From assembly GCA_046759385.1 (NCBI GenBank), contig JBHICC010000005.1, forward strand, positions 13,912 to 77,911: a DNA stretch of 64,000 bases. The letters are read 5' to 3'. Made by a program: the position numbers and the translations under genes. Positions within the stretch are counted from its first letter, which is position 1, and every line of letters begins with the position of its first letter. The stretch is from JBHICC01 sp046759385. GTDB lineage: Bacteria > Pseudomonadota > Gammaproteobacteria > Acidiferrobacterales > SPGG2. Positions 51,869 to 59,579 of this stretch are shown here, in pieces. Under the pieces are notes generated by a model, which had not been told where the DNA came from, did not search any database, and saw only the letters and a program-made list of their open reading frames with translations.

Positions 51869-52497
51869 GTTGGCGAATCGCCGCGCTGACCTTGGCGGCT
51901 GGCCGTTCGACGCGATCGGGGGCCATCAACAAACTTTTGGTCACACTTGATGGACAGCCCGTAATTGCTCGCGTCGTCAACACGCTAATGTCTTCTCCCG
52001 TTGCACCGATCGTCGTCGTGACGGGTCACGAATCGAATCGGATCAAGCAAGTACTGGAGAGCTATGACGTTCAGCTCGTCCATAATTCGGACTACGCAAA
52101 GGGCATGAGTACATCGCTACAGCGAGGAATTGAAGTGTTGCCCGCGTCGATTGATGGATTGCTTGTCTGCCTCGGCGATATGCCTTGGGTAACACACTCC
52201 CACATCGAGCGAATCATCGCCCACTTTGACCCGGAAGCGGAGCGATCGATCTGTGTGCCCACCTTTGATGGCCGCCGCGGCAACCCAGTGCTATGGGCAA
52301 GCCGCTTTCTGCCAGAAATGAGCCTTCTCTCAGGTGACACCGGTGCTCGTTCGCTCGTCGCGGCTCATGAGAATGCTGTTTGCCAAGTGGACATGAATGA
52401 TGATGCTGTTCTGCTCGATATTGATACGTCTGAAGATTTTGCGGCCGCACTTTTGCAACGCGCCAACACTACTGCTGGAAGGAGGACTCGATCATGA
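51865..52497 (+). CDS. MobA/MocA-type molybdenum cofactor nucleotidyltransferase
   Basis: A 210-residue nucleotidyltransferase. The N-terminus LTLAAGRSTRSGAINKLL is the NTP-binding loop with its Lys, and CLGDMPWV contains the metal-binding Asp. These are MocA/CoxC-type proteins that make molybdopterin cytosine dinucleotide, the cofactor form used by cox-type hydroxylases. The start is TTG 51865, overlapping the previous stop as TTGA. The stop overlaps the next ATG. Confidence 0.85.
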   Translation: MSWRIAALTLAAGRSTRSGAINKLLVTLDGQPVIARVVNTLMSSPVAPIVVVTGHESNRIKQVLESYDVQLVHNSDYAKGMSTSLQRGIEVLPASIDGLLVCLGDMPWVTHSHIERIIAHFDPEAERSICVPTFDGRRGNPVLWASRFLPEMSLLSGDTGARSLVAAHENAVCQVDMNDDAVLLDIDTSEDFAAALLQRANTTAGRRTRS

Positions 52498-52910
52498 CCA
52501 AGGTCAACATGAAAACGCAACTCCCTGTTTCGCCGGAGAAGCTTTGGGATCTCATTGGCCAGTTTAATGGCCTTCCCGATTGGCATCCTGCTGTCGAAAA
52601 AAGCGAGTTGGAAGAAGGTGGCCAGGTACGTCGCCTCAACCTGGTCGGGGGTGGTACGTTCGTCGAGCGACTCGAAAAGCTGGACGAGGACGAACACCTG
52701 TACCGCTACTCGATCGAGGAGAGCCCCTTACCCGTGGCCAACTATGTGTCGGAGCTGCGCGTACGCCGGGCCGGCGAAGGCGAAAGTTGCACCGTTGAAT
52801 GGTCCAGTGAGTTCAAGCCGAAAGGCGCCTCGGAGACCGATGCGGCACAGGCAATCCAGGGCATTTATCAGGCCGGGTTCGATAATCTGAAGAAGCTTTT
52901 GGGCGGCTGA
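52494..52910 (+). CDS. SRPBCC family protein (polyketide cyclase-like)
   Basis: A 138-residue SRPBCC protein: LPVSPEKLWDLIGQFNGLPDWHPAVEKSEL near the N-terminus, a central RYSIEESPLPVANYVSELRV and a helix at the end (AIQGIYQAGFDNLKKLL). It differs from CoxG at 44.4 kb (closer to MxaD/polyketide cyclase 2). It is translationally coupled to the mocA-like gene (ATGA) and so is likely part of the hydroxylase pathway, perhaps binding substrate or product. Its exact role is unknown. Confidence 0.82.
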   Translation: MTKVNMKTQLPVSPEKLWDLIGQFNGLPDWHPAVEKSELEEGGQVRRLNLVGGGTFVERLEKLDEDEHLYRYSIEESPLPVANYVSELRVRRAGEGESCTVEWSSEFKPKGASETDAAQAIQGIYQAGFDNLKKLLGG

Positions 52911-52951
52911 GTTTCCCATGTCCTGACCCTTCGAATCGAGTACGTGAACGG

Positions 52952-52979
52952 TTTTGAGAACAGTTGGTCTATCTAATAT
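52952..52979 (+). promoter_or_regulatory. Candidate sigma70-type promoter for the lipoprotein pair
   Basis: TTTTGA, a 16-base spacer, then TAATAT, 52 bases before the first lipoprotein ATG. It lies in the only A/T-rich part of the gap after the cox cluster. Hexamer matches are moderate, so this is a weak prediction. Confidence 0.35.
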
Positions 52980-53031
52980 AGTTAGTTCTTCGCCAGACCC
53001 GAAAGAAAGCAAAGGTCATTAGGAGGTCGGT

Positions 53032-53619
53032 ATGCTTCGATTCGCTATTTTCATTGCAGCTGTTTCTGTTTTACTCGCTGGCTGCCAAACGGTTGTCGGT
53101 AACGAAAACTCGGTTTATTACAGAGTGCCTGTTGATTCAACGCTTGTTCTCACCCGTACGGTGATGGTGCCAGCGAAACACGACCGCATTTACTTTCGCA
53201 AGGGCAAGATGCTCACTTGGGACCAAATAGATCAATATCAGCCGTATTGTGTTTTGCAGCTCTTCACCAAGAAAGACGTCCCGCAGACAGTCAAGCCCGG
53301 TGAGTTCGTGGTGCAAAAGGTATACTCGCAGACGTATTTTCAGCTTGCGCAAGACGCGCGAGTACACGTCGCCCGATTCGATGAGGGCGGCATACAAGAG
53401 TATCGCGTCGTCGTTACGGTAATGGAGCTGTTCTCGAATAGCCAGCCTGATGTACTCAAGATGAAGTGCGGCAAATGGGGGCTGCCCCAAGATATTTCCA
53501 ATGTAACCATCAACATGATTCGGCAAGAGTTGGCAGGGGTCTTCTCACTCGAGCTCGCCGAAGCAGGCACACCTGCTCCAGCATCGGGTCGCCGGCGTGA
53601 AACGTCGCCGAGCTATTAA
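53032..53619 (+). CDS. Putative lipoprotein, first member of a tandem pair
   Basis: A 195-residue hypothetical lipoprotein. The signal peptide ends in the lipobox LAGC with Cys at 18. The mature part begins with GNENSVYYRVPVDSTLVL and contains FTKKDVPQTVKP, FVVQKVY, and QEYRVVVTVMELFSNSQPD. A strong AGGAGG lies before the ATG. No known family is recognised. It is paralogous to the next gene along its length and starts 121 bases after the cox cluster. The residue after the lipobox Cys is Gln, so outer-membrane sorting is likely. Confidence 0.82.
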   Translation: MLRFAIFIAAVSVLLAGCQTVVGNENSVYYRVPVDSTLVLTRTVMVPAKHDRIYFRKGKMLTWDQIDQYQPYCVLQLFTKKDVPQTVKPGEFVVQKVYSQTYFQLAQDARVHVARFDEGGIQEYRVVVTVMELFSNSQPDVLKMKCGKWGLPQDISNVTINMIRQELAGVFSLELAEAGTPAPASGRRRETSPSY

Positions 53620-53637
53620 CTTTTCGCTCGTCTGATC

Positions 53638-54234
53638 ATGCGCACCGTTGTCGTCTGCGTCTGTGCTCTGTTGGTAAGCGGGTGTCAGAACTTCTACCAA
53701 GAGCACGTATTTGGAAACGAGAACACGCCGTACTTTAAAGTTCCGGTCGGCTCGAAGTTCACGCTCAAGCGTGAGCTTTCCGTGCCGGCGAAGTCAGACA
53801 GCGTCTACTTTCAACAACAGGAGATCCGCCTCTGGTATAACGTCAACATTTGGCTGGCGTACTGTGTATTAAAAACGCACACTAAGAAGGACGTTCCGCA
53901 GACGATTAAACCGGATACGTTTGTCGTCCAGAAGGTTTATTGGGACTGGTATTATCAGCTCGCGCTCGCCCCGATTCAGGTCGCGCAGATGGATCGCGAC
54001 GGCGGCATCATGGAATATCGCGTCGTCACGATGGTGATGGAGTTGTTTTCCGAAAGTCAGCCGGACGTTGTCAAGCTCATTTGCGGACAGTGGGACTTCG
54101 ATCCTGACATGCCCCACATGAGCATCCGTATTATGCGGCATGAGCTCAAGGATGTGTTTTCACTTGAGGTCGCCCTCAAGCAAGACACGCTTGTACAGCC
54201 TCGCCGACGTCAGACACAAGGATCGGAATACTAG
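53638..54234 (+). CDS. Putative lipoprotein, second member of the tandem pair
   Basis: A 198-residue paralogue of the preceding protein. Signal peptide with lipobox VSGC (Cys 16). Shared blocks with the first copy: GNENTPYFKVPVGSKFTL, VPAKSDSVYF, YCVL, TKKDVPQTIKP, FVVQKVY, EYRVVTMVMELFSESQPDVV and an EL-DVFSLEVA end. The gap between the two genes is 18 bases, so they form a two-gene unit. Function unknown; the two proteins might form a heteromer in the outer membrane. Confidence 0.8.
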   Translation: MRTVVVCVCALLVSGCQNFYQEHVFGNENTPYFKVPVGSKFTLKRELSVPAKSDSVYFQQQEIRLWYNVNIWLAYCVLKTHTKKDVPQTIKPDTFVVQKVYWDWYYQLALAPIQVAQMDRDGGIMEYRVVTMVMELFSESQPDVVKLICGQWDFDPDMPHMSIRIMRHELKDVFSLEVALKQDTLVQPRRRQTQGSEY

Positions 54235-54290
54235 CTGCCGAACAAACGCGGCTGGCGTAGCATAGATCTGACCGGTTCCACAACCCCCGT

Positions 54291-55211
54291 TTAGTTTGAC
54301 GTTTTCGACGTAGCCGCCGCCTCGCTTATCAACCACTCGCGAAAGGCAATGACCCGCTGCTTCTCGGCCCCAGCGGTTGGACAGACGAGATAGTAGGCAA
54401 AGCTGACTGGGAAACCCAGGTCGAACGGGCGCACAAGGCGACCGGCAACAAGATCGTCAGTCACCAGTACGCGCCCCGCCAGGGCAACACCCTGCCCCTC
54501 TATGGCGGCCTGCACCGCCATGCTTGCGATACTGAACTGCGGGCCGCGAGCGGCATCTACGTTGTCGACGCCCGCTGCATGTAGCCACATGCGCCAGTCG
54601 GGTTCCATTTCATCGTGGACAGGCCGAGCGACATGCAACAACGTGTGCCATCGTAAATCAGCCGGTAATCGCAACGGGTGCGCCCGGTGCAGCAGTCGCG
54701 GACTACACACAGGGAACACTTCCTCTGCTAACAAACGCTCGACGTGCATTCCAGGATACTGGCCGGTTCCGTAGCGGATCCCAAAATCGACATCTTCGCG
54801 GGCCAGATCCACCAGACGGTGCGTCGCGTCGATACGCACATCGATGCCCGGATGGGATTCGCGGAAGCGGTCCAGACGCGGCACTAGCCACTTCGCGGCG
54901 AACGACGGCGCCACGCTTACGGTCAATGGCCGCTGGGCTTCGCGCGCCTTCACTGCCTCCACGGCATCGCTCAGCCGCTCGAATCCTTCGCGTACGCCTG
55001 GCAGGCAGGCCTGGCCCGCTTCGGTAAGCCTTAATGCTTTATTCAGCCGCTGAAACAGCGAAACCCCAAGGTAATCCTCGAGCGCCTTGATCTGATGACT
55101 CACCGCTGCGGGAGTGACGTGCAGTTCCTGCGCCGCCCTGCTGAAACTGAGGTGCCTGCCGGCGGCCGCGAAGGCCCGTAACGCATTCAGGGGTGGTAAT
55201 CGGTGGATCAT
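54291..55211 (-). CDS. GcvA-like LysR transcriptional regulator
   Basis: A LysR-family regulator of 306 residues. The wHTH covers about residues 5-64 (LNALRAFAAAGRHLSFSRAA, ELHVTPAAVSHQIKALEDYL). The effector domain resembles GcvA (RRDVDFGIRYGTGQYPG-like stretch: REDVDFGIRYGTGQYPGM). GcvA controls glycine cleavage genes; here targets are unknown, although glycine and betaine genes are abundant in the window. A palindromic LysR-type site lies 8 bases before its ATG. Confidence 0.88.
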   Translation of the reverse strand: MIHRLPPLNALRAFAAAGRHLSFSRAAQELHVTPAAVSHQIKALEDYLGVSLFQRLNKALRLTEAGQACLPGVREGFERLSDAVEAVKAREAQRPLTVSVAPSFAAKWLVPRLDRFRESHPGIDVRIDATHRLVDLAREDVDFGIRYGTGQYPGMHVERLLAEEVFPVCSPRLLHRAHPLRLPADLRWHTLLHVARPVHDEMEPDWRMWLHAAGVDNVDAARGPQFSIASMAVQAAIEGQGVALAGRVLVTDDLVAGRLVRPFDLGFPVSFAYYLVCPTAGAEKQRVIAFREWLISEAAATSKTSN

Positions 55212-55218
55212 GTTTTGT

Positions 55219-55231
55219 TTAGAATTTCTAA
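55219..55231. promoter_or_regulatory. LysR-type palindrome (T-N11-A) before the GcvA-like gene
   Basis: TTAGAATTTCTAA is a perfect 13-base palindrome of the T-N11-A kind bound by LysR-type regulators. It lies 8 bases upstream of the regulator's ATG, where binding would give negative autoregulation. The divergent DUF1127 gene begins about 105 bases away and could be co-controlled. Confidence 0.5.
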
Positions 55232-55254
55232 TCTAACGCCATAGAAATAATCGT

Positions 55255-55282
55255 TTGTAATTTGTGCAATAATCCTTATATT
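55255..55282 (+). promoter_or_regulatory. Candidate promoter for the DUF1127 gene
   Basis: TTGTAA, a 16-base spacer, then TATATT in a strongly A/T-rich stretch, 53 bases before the ATG at 55336. An AAGGA ribosome binding site follows. A reasonable sigma70-type match. Confidence 0.45.
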
Positions 55283-55335
55283 TATCGTTAACTGATGCAA
55301 GACTTGTGATCTTTAGCCTTTAAAGGAAAACTAAC

Positions 55336-55779
55336 ATGAAAAACTCAAATACGCAAAGCCTCCAAGGCATCTCGGTTGCTCGCCGCACGCCCAGCCACGA
55401 GGAAATCCAGTACTACTTGCGCCGCGCCCGCCAGCTACGCGCAGATATGTGGTCCGGTTATCTGGCAACGGTGTCGCAGACCATCAAATCTGCTTTACGG
55501 CCGCTGTTCGGGGGCATTTCCGCTCTTTTGCAGCGGCTCCACCAGGCGATGGCGCGCAACCGCAAGCGGCGCCAGGCGATACGCCATCTAATGCGGTTGG
55601 ACGACTGGGTTCTCCAGGACATCGGTATGCGTCGCGACCGTATCCACTACACGGTGGATTCATGGCTGGGCGCCCCCGAGGCGCAGGCACACGGCCACAA
55701 ACCTCCACAGGTGGCCGTGGCGACGCGACTGCAAACAGGCGAACCGGCCAACGAGGAAACGCTTCCGTCGGCGGCCTAG
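55336..55779 (+). CDS. DUF1127 domain-containing protein
   Basis: A 147-residue protein. The DUF1127 (YjiS-like) motif is in the middle: RKRRQAIRHLMRLDDWVLQD followed by IGMRRDRI. The rest is basic and low in hydrophobicity. DUF1127 proteins include small RNA-binding-like and phosphate-stress proteins in alphaproteobacteria; roles in gammaproteobacteria are poorly known. It diverges from the GcvA-like regulator. A G+C-rich hairpin lies 37 bases downstream. Confidence 0.82.
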   Translation: MKNSNTQSLQGISVARRTPSHEEIQYYLRRARQLRADMWSGYLATVSQTIKSALRPLFGGISALLQRLHQAMARNRKRRQAIRHLMRLDDWVLQDIGMRRDRIHYTVDSWLGAPEAQAHGHKPPQVAVATRLQTGEPANEETLPSAA

Positions 55780-55815
55780 CGCCAGACACGGCCACAACCG
55801 GCCTTCCGCCACCCC

Positions 55816-55849
55816 CGTGCCTGCCGCCAAAGTTGCGTCGGCAGGCACG
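55816..55849. terminator. Perfect 11-bp stem-loop after the DUF1127 gene
   Basis: CGTGCCTGCCG (55816-55826) pairs with CGGCAGGCACG (55839-55849) with a 12-base loop. No T tract follows on either strand, so it may be a factor-assisted terminator, a protein-binding palindrome or a REP-like unit. It lies between the DUF1127 and VOC genes. Confidence 0.5.
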
Positions 55850-55903
55850 CGGCCCTTACACTCGACGAAACACCTATATTCCCGTCGGCCGAAGTCCGAA
55901 TCA

Positions 55904-56305
55904 ATGCCCCTTAAGTGGTTGGACCATGTCACTCTACGTACCGCCAACTTGGAGGCAATGCGTGGCTTCTATGAAAATGTTCTGGGTTTGAGCGCTGGGC
56001 CACGTCCCCCATTCTCTTTTAACGGGTCATGGCTTTACTGGAACGGCAAAGCCGTGGTTCATTTGGTGGAAACCGTTACATCACCAGCAGTGGGGGATCC
56101 CCGGATAGAGCATTTTGCTTTTCGCGCTGTGGGACTGCAGGATTTTCTCGCAGCGCTGAAATCAAATGGCGTCAGCTATCGCACGGCGATCGTTCCTGAC
56201 CTCGGGTTGAAGCAGGTACATCTTGCCGATCCTGACGGGAATCACGTCGAGGTCAACTTCTCACCGGATGAACCCATGGGTTCGCAAAACCTGGGGCACT
56301 CCTGA
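55904..56305 (+). CDS. VOC family (glyoxalase-like) protein
   Basis: A 133-residue vicinal-oxygen-chelate protein. The start LKWLDHVTLRTANLEAMRGF supplies the first metal His (H8), and VHLADPDGNHVEVNF supplies the last Glu. Metal-dependent isomerase, dioxygenase or glyoxalase chemistry is possible. ATG 55904 is preferred; the upstream in-frame ATG-like start at 55817 would read through the hairpin loop and adds no conserved sequence. Confidence 0.83.
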   Translation: MPLKWLDHVTLRTANLEAMRGFYENVLGLSAGPRPPFSFNGSWLYWNGKAVVHLVETVTSPAVGDPRIEHFAFRAVGLQDFLAALKSNGVSYRTAIVPDLGLKQVHLADPDGNHVEVNFSPDEPMGSQNLGHS

Positions 56306-56344
56306 GCCACGCCGGGACGCAACCCAATCGAGCGGCACGTTTTC

Positions 56345-56608
56345 ATGAAGCGTTTGATGACAGCTACGGTTTTACTGACCTTATTGCTGTTTAGCCCGAA
56401 CGCCGTGCTCGCGGCAACGATGCGCTGTGGCAGCCGCCTAGTGGAGGTGGGCGATACGGAGTACGAGGTCCTGAAGAAGTGCGGTCCACCCGCATACAAG
56501 CAACATAATCAGTGGATCTACGATCGCGGTGCCGGCCGCTTCTTAAAGATTGTCGTCTTCGGCAATGGCAGAGTCCTGTTCATTAAGGACCAGATGCCAT
56601 TCACCTAA
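56345..56608 (+). CDS. DUF2845 family small exported protein
   Basis: An 87-residue protein with a clear signal peptide (MKRLMTATVLLTLLLFSPNA, cleavage after VLA). The mature part MRCGSRLVEVGDTEYEVLKKCG, WIYDRG and the end VVFGNGRVLFIKD are typical of DUF2845. Two cysteines may form a disulfide. Function unknown. Confidence 0.85.
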   Translation: MKRLMTATVLLTLLLFSPNAVLAATMRCGSRLVEVGDTEYEVLKKCGPPAYKQHNQWIYDRGAGRFLKIVVFGNGRVLFIKDQMPFT

Positions 56609-56626
56609 TTGTGCCTTTCCACTACG

Positions 56627-57856
56627 TCAAATCACGCCCTCTATGGCTTTTTTCTCCATTGCTCGCGCAAAGCCAGGGAGTGCGCGCTCGATCATGCTTT
56701 CGTTCGCGGTGAGCGATACGCGAAAGTAACCTGGCATCTCTACCACGACTCCGGGTAACACCAGTATCTTTTCTGCGGCGAGCCGCTCGGCAAACGCCCA
56801 ATCGTCTTCCTGTGGCGAGCGCACCATCAGATAAAACGTACCCTCCGGCACGTTTACCTCATAACCGAACGTGCGCAGTGCATCCACCAAATAGTCGCGC
56901 TTACCCTGGAGGTGCTCGATATCGATGGAAAGCTGTTCGAGCTCTTCGAGAGCGTACTGCAGGATTACGTTTGGGAACGCCCAACCGGTCATGAGCTGAG
57001 AGACGATAAGCGCGTCACGCAGCTCCGCTCGGCCAGGCATGGCGGGAGGTAGCGCGATGTAGCCGATACGCTCTCCAGGAGTAAGCAATGTCTTGCCGTA
57101 CGTGTACACAAGAAACGAATACGGATAGAAAGTGACTGGGCTCGGAAAGTTCCGGCCATCGAATACGATGCGGTTGTAGGCTTCATCGGAAATGAGATAG
57201 ATCGGTTGCCCCTGCCGCGCGCTGCGCTCTGTTAGCAGCTTCGCGAGCGCCGCGAGTGTTGCCGGCGGATAGATCTTCCCGGTCGGGTTGTTCGGTGAAT
57301 TGACGATCACGGCGCGCGTTTTCGGAGTGATCGCCTCTACGATTGCCCTCACATCCAGGTCAAAGCTCTGGTGGTCAACGTTCACCCGCACGGGTATGGC
57401 ACCGGCCGCTAGGATTATCGACTCGTAGTTGAACCAAGGCGGGCTGTTAAAAATGACCTCCGTACCCGGCCCGGTTACAGTGCGAATCGAGACCGCAAGA
57501 CCGGCAAACGCGCCATTGGTCATGGTGATATCTTCAGCCTCGAACGGTAGGCCCATACGTGTACGGAGTGACGATGCCACACACGCCTGTGCCGCTGGCA
57601 CATTAAGGGTGTAGGCAAACCAATCTTTGTGCTGCGGTGCCGTCCAATGTCGCAGTGCCGCCGCGAATCCGGGCAGCGGCATCTCTTGTGGGTTGCCGAG
57701 CGCGAAATCGCTCACCTCGGTGTCATTTTTCAAGTTCACATAAAACGAGCCTGGCGAAAGGAATTGCCGAAATTCTCGCTTACATGCCATGGCCGCCTTC
57801 ATCTGTTCGGATATGGCGTGTTTCGTAGCCTCCGTTTTCTGTTTTCGGTTACTCAC
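56627..57856 (-). CDS. Class I/II PLP aminotransferase
   Basis: A fold-type I aminotransferase of 409 residues. Visible features are NSPNNPTGKIYPP (substrate/PLP loop), SDEAYNRIVFDG with the PLP Asp, and the Schiff-base Lys in YTYGKTLLTPGERIGY. The substrate is not defined; aspartate-like or alanine-like is possible. The start is GTG 57856, which overlaps the TAA stop of the upstream dehydrogenase by 8 bases. The longer frame to 58015 lies inside that gene and is rejected. Confidence 0.84.
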   Translation of the reverse strand: MSNRKQKTEATKHAISEQMKAAMACKREFRQFLSPGSFYVNLKNDTEVSDFALGNPQEMPLPGFAAALRHWTAPQHKDWFAYTLNVPAAQACVASSLRTRMGLPFEAEDITMTNGAFAGLAVSIRTVTGPGTEVIFNSPPWFNYESIILAAGAIPVRVNVDHQSFDLDVRAIVEAITPKTRAVIVNSPNNPTGKIYPPATLAALAKLLTERSARQGQPIYLISDEAYNRIVFDGRNFPSPVTFYPYSFLVYTYGKTLLTPGERIGYIALPPAMPGRAELRDALIVSQLMTGWAFPNVILQYALEELEQLSIDIEHLQGKRDYLVDALRTFGYEVNVPEGTFYLMVRSPQEDDWAFAERLAAEKILVLPGVVVEMPGYFRVSLTANESMIERALPGFARAMEKKAIEGVI

Positions 57857-58742
57857 CGGCTCGCACCTCCACCCCGGCAATGCGTTCCATCGGTCGGATA
57901 ACCGCCGCCACGTCTTCCTGGGCATGCCCGAGCGCGCGCGCCTCTTCGTAACATTGCTGGGCGACGGTAGGCAATAGCAGCCGTACACCGAGCGCCTTGC
58001 CTGTCTTAATGGCACATTCTAAGTCTTTGTAGATGCCGTCCATCGCAAAGGCTGCATCGAATCTGCCCGGCAAGATGAAATTGGGCACCGCGCGTTCAAG
58101 CGATCGGCTTTGCCCAGAGCTTGCTTTCATCACCTCGTATAAGGCCCGTGGCTCGACCCCGGCCTTCGTGCCCAAGACCATTGCCTCGCTCACGAGCGCG
58201 TGCGTGACCCCGACGATCAACTGGTTACAGATCTTGGCGGTCGCGCCAGCACCAATGGGTCCTAGATGAAAGATGTTTTTCCCAAGGGTCTCCAGTACGG
58301 GTTGGACCTTCGTGAAAGCCTCTGGCTCGCCACCTACCATGATCGTCAATGTTGCCGCTTCAGCACCTTTTGGCCCGCCGCTGATCGGTGCATCCAAAAA
58401 CGCGACACCCTTCTCGGCCAATGCGCTGCCCACCTTACGACTGGTCAGTGGATCGATAGTGCTGGTATCCACAAAGATGTGTTGCTCGCACGCCCCTTCG
58501 ATGGCACCACCGTTACCGAGAAAGATGTGTTCAACGTCTTCAGGACGAGGCAGGCACGTGAACACCACATCGCTCGCGCGTGCCACATCTGCCGGGCTCG
58601 ATGCTCGCTTCGCGCCCTGCCCTACCAGCGCTTCGACCACGGCTTGGCTGCGGTTGTGAACCGTCAAGGTGTACCCTGCCTTCATTAGATTGACTGCCAT
58701 GGGTCGACCCATACGGCCCAGCCCAATAAATCCGATACGCAT
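57849..58742 (-). CDS. Beta-hydroxyacid dehydrogenase (HIBADH/GarR-like)
   Basis: A 297-residue NAD(P)-dependent beta-hydroxyacid dehydrogenase. The Rossmann motif is FIGLGRMGRPMAVNLMKAG at the N-terminus. The substrate loop is DAPISGGPKGAEAATLTIMV and the catalytic Lys lies in ATAKICNQLIVG. It could be 3-hydroxyisobutyrate dehydrogenase or tartronate semialdehyde reductase. It is first of a pair with the aminotransferase, with which it overlaps by 8 bases, so the keto or semialdehyde product may be transaminated. Confidence 0.86.
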   Translation of the reverse strand: MRIGFIGLGRMGRPMAVNLMKAGYTLTVHNRSQAVVEALVGQGAKRASSPADVARASDVVFTCLPRPEDVEHIFLGNGGAIEGACEQHIFVDTSTIDPLTSRKVGSALAEKGVAFLDAPISGGPKGAEAATLTIMVGGEPEAFTKVQPVLETLGKNIFHLGPIGAGATAKICNQLIVGVTHALVSEAMVLGTKAGVEPRALYEVMKASSGQSRSLERAVPNFILPGRFDAAFAMDGIYKDLECAIKTGKALGVRLLLPTVAQQCYEEARALGHAQEDVAAVIRPMERIAGVEVRAGE

Positions 58743-58795
58743 AATTTGCCTCGTTCGTGGTGAGTTGTTTGTTCGTTATAGCAACTCGTACTTGC

Positions 58796-59548
58796 TTACG
58801 ACCACGGCGACTTCGGTCGCGTTAGCAATGCACCGTCTTCGTAGATGTCGACCCGCTCGTTAAAAAAGCAGAGCAGCCCTTCGATTTTTGGGCACTCTGG
58901 AATCGGATAGCGGTAGTACCACACCAGATCTTTATGCAAAGCCTCACCCGCTCTCACTGAGTAGTAGTGCGCCTCGCCCTTATAAGGACAGTGCGTGACT
59001 GTTGTGGACTGCTCCAGCAGTTCCATGCGGGTATCCTGTGCGGGGATGTAATAGCGCGTTGGCAGGCCCGTTTCGAATAGCAAACGGGGCCTTCTCGTCT
59101 CCGCTACGAGCACATCGTCAACGACGATCTTGACATAGCGCGAACTATTTAGCACGTCGACGCGCGTATAGGGATCGCGCGCGTGCACAAACACTTCCTC
59201 GTCCTCCTCGAACCATGCGTCCATCTGGTCCCACTGAAAGGCGATATAGCCCTGCAGATTGGGTTCGCCCGACGGTGGATTGCGAAAGGTGAACGCTGCA
59301 TTTTCGGCATGTTTCTCGCCGACCTGGATGTGCCAGTACACCCCTTGACCTTTTGGTTGTGGGTTGCTCGTGGCCCCGCTGGGCTGTAGGTATTTCATGC
59401 ATACGTCTTCCTTCGGAAAATAGTAAATCGGCAGTCGTCCAGCTTCATGGAAAACCATCATGGCCTTGCTGTCGCCGATGAGCTGCCGATTGAAGTACAC
59501 CCGCACTCGGCGTGGACTTGCCTCAAACACGCTTTGTCTCTCCCGCAT
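58796..59548 (-). CDS. DUF427 family protein with two tandem domains
   Basis: A 250-residue protein with two DUF427 units. The first is at about 10-110 (RVRVYFNRQLIGDSKAM, IYYFPKEDV). The second is at about 135-240 (YVKIVVDDVLVAETRRP, RYYIPAQDT, CPYKGEAHYYSV). DUF427 domains of about 90 residues are widespread but uncharacterised; the cysteine in the CPYKG motif is in the conserved position. It lies upstream of the dehydrogenase-aminotransferase pair and in the same direction, but a 53-base gap separates them. Confidence 0.85.
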   Translation of the reverse strand: MRERQSVFEASPRRVRVYFNRQLIGDSKAMMVFHEAGRLPIYYFPKEDVCMKYLQPSGATSNPQPKGQGVYWHIQVGEKHAENAAFTFRNPPSGEPNLQGYIAFQWDQMDAWFEEDEEVFVHARDPYTRVDVLNSSRYVKIVVDDVLVAETRRPRLLFETGLPTRYYIPAQDTRMELLEQSTTVTHCPYKGEAHYYSVRAGEALHKDLVWYYRYPIPECPKIEGLLCFFNERVDIYEDGALLTRPKSPWS

Positions 59549-59579
59549 GAGATGATCCCCCCGAGCTCTGACAAGGGCC

